Shown here: piece after piece, positions 56,683-64,000 of the stretch
How positions within the stretch are numbered: the first letter of the stretch is position 1
Layout: the number at the start of each line of letters is the position of its first letter
Source of the DNA: Geosiphon pyriformis
Taxonomy: Eukaryota; Glomeromycota; Glomeromycetes; Archaeosporales; Geosiphonaceae
Assembly: GCA_016748015.1 (NCBI GenBank)
Contig: JAAOMT010000710.1
Span: forward strand, 227,885 to 291,884
Length of the DNA stretch: 64,000 nt
Direction: 5' to 3'
Program-made: the position numbers and the translations under genes
Notes under the pieces: model-generated
Seen by the model: only the letters and a program-made list of their open reading frames with translations
Databases searched by the model: none
Told to the model about the DNA's origin: nothing

Positions 56683-58426
56683 TGTTATAATTAAAAACTA
56701 TAATTTTTATTAGTTATTAGATATATTAGCCATTAATATTATATAATTAGTTATCTTAATTTTAAATAGTAACTGTTGATTTAATTAATAATTTGATTAT
56801 TAATCTAACTATTAACTTGATTAATAACTTAATTATTAATCTAATTGTTAATCTGATCAAAAACTTAATTATTAACCTAGTTACTGATCTAATTATTGTT
56901 ATCCAAGTAGAAAAACTAATCCAAAAACTATTAAAAAAACATAATTAAAAACGTAATAATATAGAAAAACAGAATAATATGAAATAATACAGAATAATAT
57001 ATAATAACTTAAAATAATACAAAATAATATAAAATAACACAAAATAATTAATCATAATATAAAATAATTAATTATAGCATAAAAAAACAAAGCAATAATA
57101 AAAATAATAAGCAATAATTAATAATAACAAATAATTAAAAACAATTTTGCAAAATTAAAAAATAAATATAAAAATAAGTAATTTTAGTAAATAGAAAAAA
57201 ACAAAACAAAAACTCATTCTTTTAAAATTATTTTATTTCTAACTTGATAAAACTTTTTTATCTTATTTTTCTATATTTTTTTATTTATTATTTAATAAAA
57301 TATTATTCAATTCACTTATATATAATTCTAAAATTTGTGTTATTAGAATTAAATTAATCATTTTTTTTAGCTTTGTTACAGATCAGATACTATTAACATA
57401 AACAGCTTTGAAATTTTAATAACTTAAACTAATTGCTCTTAATTATGATAATTAACAATACTAATTTTTTTTTATTTTTATTTTTATTTTTTTTTCTTTT
57501 AGTAGAGCAGCAATATTAAAAAAATTAATTGTTTAAAAATAGATTTTGTAATAGTCTAATAAAAAAAAGAAGTTTTTATTAAGTTTGGATATTAATTCTA
57601 TTTTGTTAAATTATTAAAAAAGTAAAAAAACAATATTAAACTCTAATAACTGCATTTGACTAGCTTGAAAAAAATAACTTACATATATTAAATTATAAAC
57701 AATTAAACTACATCTCTGTGTCTTACAACTAAAAAATTTTACAAATAAATTTACATCTATTGAAAACTTTCAAAAACTAATAATTTTGATTTACTACTTA
57801 TATAAATAAATAAAATCTTTTAAGCTCTCTTGTTTAAATATAAAACACCAAATGTTATTTTATATTTTACCAAGTTTACTTATAATATTATTGACTATTT
57901 TTAATAGTTATATAAATAATAAGTCTTTTAACTATAGAAAAGCATGTAAAAAATCAAAAAAATAAAACAATATATATTAATTCAATCTTTTTTTATTGCT
58001 TGTTTCTCTTTTCTTATTTTTTACTTTTAAATATCTGAATATTTTAGAATAAAAAATTACTTATTGGCATTTATCTACTTTTTTTTTAATTTGTATAATT
58101 ATAGTATTTGAAGATTATTAAATAAAATATAATTTAAGAGTACATTTAATATTTGATATTAAATTTTAAAAGCACTAACATAAAATATAAAATTATATCA
58201 GTATATTATTATTCATTGACAATATGGGCTATTTTTCTACTTTTAAATTTTTCAGTTATTTTTTGAAAAAATTAGCAATTGAGATATTTTATAAAATTGA
58301 TCTTGTATATTGAATTTATATTTATTTAATTCATTTTTTAAAATTAACTTCTTTTTGATTAATTCTATTATTTTATAATTCTGTTTTTTTTTGTTATTTA
58401 TTAGTTTGTTATTTTAATCTATAAGA
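56683..58426. mobile_element. Solo LTR, family C, in L4, split by a family D insert
   Basis: Starts TGTTATAATTAAAAACTA and ends ATAAGA (expected ATAACA). Flanks ATAC and ATAT are a 4-bp duplication with one C-to-T change. It aligns with the copies at 4771 and 8426 but has a longer array of 12-bp units (about 56767-56890) before the nested insert at 56897. Confidence 0.82.
56897..57887 (+). mobile_element. Family D insert in the family C LTR
   Basis: 991 bp starting TGTTATCCAAGTAG and ending ATAATA (mutated ATAACA), with TTAT on both sides (56893-56896 and 57888-57891). It is homologous over its length to the reversed copy at 46667-47665 but older. Near its right end ACACCAAATGTTA matches the primer-site/LTR junction of element 1, a hint that the unit derives from a small LTR retrotransposon rather than a plain solo LTR. 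Confidence 0.8.
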
Positions 58427-59410
58427 ATATTATTAAATTTTTGGTTATTTAACAAATTTTATGCAAGATTAAAAAAAATATTACCAATTAAAGTATTTAG
58501 AATCTTACAAAATCAAATATAAAAAAATAAACAATACTATTAAAAAATATATAAAAAACTTTTTTAGTAATAAAAACCATATAATTTGCAATATATTAAA
58601 ATATTTTTTTCATAAAATAGTTCTTGATTTTTTTATTAGAATTAATAAACTTGTTATAAATTCTAATAATATCAAATTGTTTCTAGATTTAATTGTAAAA
58701 TATTGAATTAAAACATAGCTTTTATCTAATACAATATCTAGTTTTTGGCTTATATAATATGTTTTATTAGATTATATTAGTAATAGTGTTTTTAATAGAA
58801 TTATTAATTAGATTAATTTAAATAAACTTTTAAATAAACTTTTAAATATTATTAAAAACCTACCAAATAGTAAGATTACATGTTTTTTTAAAGTTATCAA
58901 TAAATTATAAAAACATTATTATAAATACATTATTGTTTTGCTTTTGGTATTGTTAAATTTTTGTTTTATTTTAAAATCAGTTTCTGTTTAATAAAAAAAA
59001 TATAAATTTCAATAATTCTTAAATTTTATAATTAAAAAAAAATTTTACCAAAATTTTTTTTTTTTTTTTTTTACGTTTATTGAGTGAAGTCCAAACCCAA
59101 AATTTATCTAATAGTACTTATTAAAATAGCTAAAAAAAATTTTTTTAATTTTTATTAAATTGTATTTTACTTATTGTAAATAAGTTTAATATTTTTATAA
59201 TAATAATTTTTTAGTATTAAAAAATATATTTATATTATTTTTAATTATAATTGTAAATACTATTATAATATTAAAGATTTTTCTATTTTTTTTGGAATGT
59301 TATTAATATTGTTTTATTATTATTTTTACTGTTAATAGAAGTTAATAATTTCTAATAAGTTAATTTTTTTTCAAAGTATTTTTTTATACTTTAAACTATG
59401 TATGTTGTTG
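58427..59410 (+). pseudogene. L4: reverse transcriptase relic
   Basis: Resumes in the linker (NTIKKYIKNFF, ILKYFFHKIVLDFFI) and RT start (LLDYISNSVFNRIIN, NLPNSKITCFFKVINKL), as in L2 and L3, then FCFILKSVSV-like residues. A T-run block interrupts at 59045. RT similarity fades by 59350, where a family A gypsy fragment begins. Confidence 0.65.
59045..59100 (-). mobile_element. Possible truncated retroposon tail (poly-T plus ACGTTTATTGAGTG)
   Basis: A run of about 18 T is followed by ACGTTTATTGAGTGAAGTCC and AAACCC, much less A/T-biased than the surrounding L4. On the minus strand this reads GGACTTCACTCAATAAACGT then poly-A: an AATAAA signal just before an A tail, as in the end of a polyadenylated transcript. 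It may be a 5'-truncated retroposon or retrocopy inserted in L4. Confidence 0.4.
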
Positions 59411-61690
59411 AACTTATAATAAAATAACTAATTCTATGCCAATTACTTTGTGTAGTTACTTTTTAGTAAAAATTAATTCTTTTACAAAAAAATCTTATTT
59501 ATAAGTTTTTCAAATAATATGTAATTATTTTGCTGTAAAAGTCAACTCTTCTACAGAAAATTTTGACTATAAGCTATTCAATAGTATAAAAAAAATAATA
59601 AAAGAAAAATAACTAAAAAATAAAAAATAAAAATGTTTTTAAAAGAGTCATTTTAGATTTAAATTTAAAAATTATTAACAATTACTAAAATTAATAGCTA
59701 ATTAATTTCAAAATATTAGTATAAATTAGTTAATTTCGAAATAATAATTTTTAAGAATTTATGTTTTTTAAGATAAGTTTTATTTAAACTGATTTGTAAA
59801 AAAGATTATTCTAAGTAAAAAAGTTAGTTAAAAATAGAATTAATCTTAATTAAGACATATTTTTTTGAAAAAAAAGCTCTTTTTTTATACAACTTGTCAT
59901 AATACTATTTTATAATTTAACACATTTTTTTCTAATATTTTGGCAAATTAAAAATATATTTTGTTAATTTACAAGTTATTTTTATAAACTATAAGTTATC
60001 TTGGTAAACTATTAAATATTTTGTTAAATTTCTAAATATTTTAGTAAACTTTAAATATTATATAATTTGGTATATTACATAATCTGATTATTACAATTTA
60101 GTTATATTTGTGTATTATATAAATTGAGTTATTAATTAAATAATAATTTAGTAATTAATAAAATAATAACTAATAAAATAATAATATATACTAATTAATA
60201 ATAGAAATTGTAAAGATAATTTTATGTTAATAATATTTCAAATTTTAGCTAATAATATAATCTTTTTTTTAAGACTGTGTTTTGTTAAAGTCCAAATATT
60301 ATCTGTTATTTTCAAATAATAATTCAAAATTATTGAAAAAATTTGGTTTAAAAATTGTTGTCTTAAATTTATTATAGAGTTGTTTTAAATGGTTTTGAGT
60401 ATAAGATTTGTTAATTCAAGCTCTAATCTTTTTTTGTAAAGTGTTTTTTTAATATTAAAATATTTATAAATTGGAAAATATTTGTTGTTTTGTTTATTAA
60501 AACATTATTAAAGTTTTTGTCAAATTGTGGTATTTGGTAAAATATTAATAGGAATAAATATCAAATTTTTTTTTAAATCTTGTTTTAAAAATTCTAATAA
60601 GTAAATTCCAGAATAATTTTTTGTACTTTTTTTATAAAGATAGTAATTCTATGAATTTTAATTGAAATTGTAATGAATTCTGTTTAAATATAATTAATAT
60701 GTTTTTTAATAATAATTATAAATAATTTAAGTAGTATTTTTAAGATTAACATTAATTTTTGGAATTATTTTAAAAAATAATCATAATAAGTTAACTAAAA
60801 ATAAAAAATAAAAAAATTATTTTTAATATGTAAGTTTTTATATTATTTTTTTTTGTTTTTTTATGTAATTTTTAATTATTTGTAAAATTATTTTTACTAA
60901 TATAAATATAAGAAAAATTAATTTAAATATTAAATATTCAAATTTAAAAGTTGTTTAATAATAATTATTGATTCTAAGTTTTAAGAAATATTTTCAAGAT
61001 TAACTAAAAAAAATTGTGTATTAATTTGTAAAATTAGGGATTTAAGATTAATTTAAAATAGTAGTGCTTAAGTCTATTATTATGTATAATTTTTTTTAAA
61101 ATTTTATTATTAAGTTTAAATTTATATATTATCTATTTTTTAGAATTTTATTTATATAAAATAGTATGTTTTATTTGTAATTAAATTTTTTATTTTATTG
61201 TTTTTTAGTCTTAGTTTTATGTAAAAAAAAAACTTTATTTTCAACTTTAAATTTGTTAATGATTAGTAGTAGTTTGTTGTTATGCTATTTTTTTTGTTGA
61301 GTTTAAAAATATTCTATATAAATAACTGTAATTTATTATTTTTTTTTTAGTTTACTAAGAAGTATATAAGTTTTTTTTGTAATGTTTTTTGAAAATTGTT
61401 TTTTGTAATTGGTTAAACTAAATAAAGTTTTACTGTAAAATTAATTAATAATATTGTTGTTTTTTTATAATTTAGATCAAATAGTATATGTTTTATTATA
61501 TCTTGTTTTAATATTTTATATACTAATAATATTAATAGAATAAAAAAAATTTATTCTTGCTTAAAATTCATTGAGATTTTGGTTAATAATTTATAAAGTG
61601 TTTTGTTAAAATGTTTTATAAGTTTATTTATTTGTAAATAATAAAACAAAAACAAAAATATTTTAATATTAAATTATTTACAAATTTTTT
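59411..61690 (-). mobile_element. Decayed family A gypsy element, minus strand, truncated
   Basis: 59411-60255 follows the family A LTR from the TGAACTTGCTGGGCTTATGA position to the GGTAACA end, with C-to-T and G-to-A changes nearly everywhere; its first part is missing. The next 100 bases match the internal end of element 1 (AAGACTGAGCTCC-like, then CAAAATTATTGAA). Unlike element 1, the following 1.3 kb resembles on the minus strand the integrase region of element 2, especially about 61200-61680. This suggests that family A once had copies with Pol. No 5' LTR is found. Confidence 0.6.
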
Positions 61691-62198
61691 GTATTAAGTT
61701 GTTTATAAAATGTGTTTTTTAATTAGATAAACATATATGATCAACTAATTATTTAAATTTGGCAATAAAGTTTATTGTGCTGTAGTTAGTTTTGATTTAA
61801 AAAAAATTTAAATTCAGTATTTTGCACAGAGCCAATTTTTGGTAATATAAAACTTTTTTGAACTAAATTAAGTTTGGTTCATTGTAAAAAGTATAAACAT
61901 TTTAAACATTTTGCTTTAAAGTATAATATACCAAGTGTATTTATCTCTCTGTTTTTGAAAATATATAAGAAGTTTGCTTCAAATATAAATTATTTTTATT
62001 TGGCCAAATTGTATACAAAAAAAATGTTTTTATTTTATGTTTTACTGTTTTTAGTAACAAGTTATGGGCCTAAATAGTCTTATTAAGTTTTGTTCCTAAT
62101 AATGTTTACTTTGGTTTTGGTTTTGAATTTTTTTTTTTTAGTGTTTTATATTTTAATAAAGTTTTTTTTACTCTGCATAATAATTTATCTATTAATGT
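61691..62198 (+). pseudogene. LINE fragment, ORF1-like part
   Basis: About 500 bases collinear with L2 near 37600-38000: NKVYC-like, WTKLSLVHCKKYKHFKHFAL then KYNIPSVFISLF, YLAKLYTKKMFLFYVLLFLV and a KLWAQIV-like piece. It is cut on the right by the family A LTR that starts at 62199. Confidence 0.75.
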
Positions 62199-63352
62199 TG
62201 TTATCAAAAGTTTTTGGTCTTTTTTTCTGAATATTATTGTTGTCACTTTACTGTTAATTTTTAATTATTAAAAGTTTGTAAACATCCAATATTATTAGTA
62301 GAAGTTTAACTATTAATTAACATAAAATTACTCTTATAATTTATATTATTAATTAACATATATTATTATTATTTCAATTATCACTTATTATTTAATTAAA
62401 TTATTAAATATTACTATCTAATTAATAATTGAATTTGTATAATATACAATTATAATGATTAAATTATGCAATATACTGAATTCTATAATATTTAAAAATT
62501 TGCCAAAATTTGTAAAATTTTACGAAATAATTTATAGTTTATAAAAACAGTTGTAATTTATTAAAATATATTTTTAATTTATTAAAATAGTAGCAAAAAA
62601 AAAAATACAAGTTTAAAAACTAGTACTATAATAAGTTGTATATAAAAAAAACTTTTTTTTTTGAGAAAATATATATTATCTTACTTAGAATTATTTTATC
62701 TTAAAAATACTTTTATTTTTTACCAATTAATAAAACAATACTTTAAAAAAACAAATTCATTAATTATTTGTATTTAAGATTTTCCAAAATCCAACTAATA
62801 TTTTAAAATTGATTGGCTACTAATTTCAGTAATTTTTTAGTAACTTTAGGCCTAAACAAAAAATAATTCTTTTAATTAAATTTCATTTTTTTTATATTTT
62901 TTTTATTATAAACATTAAAGTAGTTTATAAATAAGATTTTTGTAAAAAAGTTAACTTTTATAGCAAAGTAATTACATATTTTTTAGAAAAAAATTGACTT
63001 TTATTGTAAAGTAATTATATAAGTAACTAGTATGAAATTGGTTATTCCACTTATAAATTTAATAATTCAAATTATAGGAGATAATTTAAAGATAAATTTA
63101 GTTATTAAAGATTTAACCACTTCCAATAATCAAAAATTACCAGCAAAGTAATATCAATAATATTTAAAAAAAAAGACCAAAAATTTTTGATAATACTAAT
63201 AACTAAATTTATCTTTAAATTATCTCTTATAATTTGAATTGCTAGATTTATAACTAAAATAGCCAATTTCGTACCAGTTATTTATATAATTACTTTATGA
63301 TAAAAATTAATTTTTTTTTTGAAAATACTTATCTAAAAGCTTACTAAAAATG
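62199..63352. mobile_element. Family A LTR, split by an inverted family A LTR
   Basis: Starts TGTTATCAAAAGTTTTTGGTC (family A TGTTACCAGAGGTTTTTGG). The outer LTR consists of 62199-62289 and 63196-63352 and stops at the AAAAATGT position, about a third of the way through the family A sequence, where the next LINE begins. Both parts join at the family A CCTCCAGTAACT site. Confidence 0.8.
62290..63195 (-). mobile_element. Inverted family A LTR nested in a family A LTR
   Basis: 906 bp reading, on the minus strand, from TATTATCAAAAATTTTTGG to the family A end; on the plus strand it begins TATTATTAGTAG. Flanks CCAA and CTAA are a 4-bp duplication with one C-to-T change. It is strongly decayed. Confidence 0.8.
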
Positions 63353-63507
63353 TAAAAAAAAAAAAATAAAACTTCTTTCTCTCCTTCGTCCAAAATTCCC
63401 AAAAAAGAGTCAAAAAGTTTTTTTGAAAGAAGTTTTTTACCATTCAGTACAATAAATCAAAACCGTTCTTCGATTACAAGGCCACTGTTAGCTCTGTTAT
63501 TGCTGTT
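63353..63507 (+). other. 5' region of LINE copy L5
   Basis: A run of A, then CTTCTTTCTCTCCTTCGTCC and a leader with a normal base mix. A frame in register with the ORF1 that follows is open from about 63427 (after a TGA at 63424), reading KKFFTIQYNKSKPFFDYKAT, so the true start may be upstream of the first ATG. Confidence 0.6.
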
Positions 63508-64000
63508 ATGAAAAAAACTGCTAAAGTTTCTGGTTCTGAAAGTGGTTTTAAGACAGTTGTATCAAGGAAAAAGAGGAAGGGAGGTGCGTTGGTAGAGGGT
63601 GTTGATAATGGAGGGGTTGCTGCTGGAGTTCCTGGTGTTTGTTCATGGGGTTCAGAGACTGGGGACATTACTGAGTCTGAAAGTGTTGATATGGAAGAGG
63701 AGTGTCTGGTGGAAGAAACCAGCTTTGATTATGGTGAAGGTGGAGCTCTGGCTGGTGGAGATTATGATCAGATGCCTACAAGTTCGAAAGTTAAAACCAA
63801 AAAGACATTGGACAAGCCATTGGAAAAGATTGACTTTTCAAAAGATGATAGTGATGATGGTGTTCTCTTGGATGCTCCTCTTGAGCTCCCTCCTTCTATG
63901 AAAAATTTGGTCAATGTTCCAGTCAAGAAGTCATTTGCGTTGAATATTGGCTTGGATAAAGTGGCTGGCAAATCTTCTCAGGAAAAGCTTGTGGTGGTGA
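63508..64000 (+). CDS. LINE copy L5 N-terminal ORF1-like region, partial, undecayed
   Basis: 164 codons open to the window edge from the first in-frame ATG. Visible are a basic patch VVSRKKRKGGA, an acidic, serine-rich low-complexity region (TESESVDMEEECLVEETSFD, KDDSDDGV), and LDAPLELPPSMKNLVNVPVK then KSFALNIGLDKVAGKSSQEK. The last part aligns with KFFALNSNLSAVLSKFSSNK of L3, just before the RRM-like repeats. No stop is present; CpGs and a balanced base mix are kept, unlike L2-L4. So this is the youngest LINE here and may be a complete, active copy if the rest, beyond the window, is intact. The start is uncertain. Confidence 0.8.
   Translation, partial: MKKTAKVSGSESGFKTVVSRKKRKGGALVEGVDNGGVAAGVPGVCSWGSETGDITESESVDMEEECLVEETSFDYGEGGALAGGDYDQMPTSSKVKTKKTLDKPLEKIDFSKDDSDDGVLLDAPLELPPSMKNLVNVPVKKSFALNIGLDKVAGKSSQEKLVVV

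Noticed and set aside
1-64000. tRNA, rRNA, CRISPR or plasmid-type origin
   Set aside because: No cloverleaf, rRNA segment or spaced palindromic array was found by reading. The tandem arrays here are adjacent LTR repeats without spacers.
1-64000. Apicomplexan or organelle DNA because of the A+T richness
   Set aside because: The GRASP and COA6 genes have short spliceosomal introns of fungal type, and the LINE/gypsy families are nuclear. The A+T bias is concentrated in repeats, not in the host genes.

Overview
The window is a very A+T-rich, transposon-packed piece of fungal nuclear DNA with one short island of ordinary genes. The transposon protein style points to the arbuscular mycorrhizal fungi (Glomeromycotina, Rhizophagus or a relative): single-polyprotein LINEs with RRM-like repeats, a zinc knuckle, an AP-type endonuclease, RT and RNase H, plus Ty3/gypsy elements that carry a dUTPase. 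The organism call rests on family resemblance alone. A run of 83 N at 22467-22549 shows this is a scaffolded assembly.

Host genes: only two are convincing, on the + strand at 33.4-35.8 kb. The first is a ten-exon GRASP-family Golgi protein (33462-35059, 282 aa). The second is a two-exon cytochrome c oxidase assembly factor COA6 (35292-35799, 105 aa). Both have clean GT-AG introns, intact reading frames and normal CpG content, unlike everything around them.

Left part (1-30.2 kb): nested Ty3/gypsy elements. At 1-1.57 kb lies a minus-strand gag relic. At 2.4-8.4 kb a plus-strand PR-RT-RNaseH-IN relic (element 4) is split by a solo LTR (family C, target duplication ATAA), itself split by a younger solo LTR (family A, target duplication ATGT). 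At 9.1-30 kb element 3 (gag, PR, dUTPase, RT, RNase H, IN, + strand) is split by a Tc1/mariner transposon (14296-15653) and by element 2 (17052-28918, minus strand, target duplication ATAC). Element 2 is split in turn by the youngest insertion, element 1 (18295-24197, minus strand, target duplication CCAT). Element 1 has gag, protease and dUTPase but no RT or integrase. Element 2 has RT, RNase H and integrase but no protease or zinc knuckle.

Right part (36.6-64 kb): successive plus-strand LINE copies, namely L2 (to 43.24 kb), L3 (to 51.38 kb, split by a family D insert), and the very decayed L4 (to 59.4 kb). L4 is split by an ORF1-only retroposon (52745-54906) and by a family C LTR containing a second family D insert. 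Then come a decayed family A gypsy element, a LINE fragment, a family A LTR with an inverted family A LTR inside it, and the barely mutated 5' part of another LINE running off the right edge. A minus-strand LINE fragment lies at 30.3-32.4 kb, left of the host genes.

Decay is dominated by C-to-T and G-to-A transitions. Several long reading frames are broken only by stop codons that one such change can create, which suggests cytosine deamination (methylation-linked or RIP-like) acting on repeats but sparing the host island.
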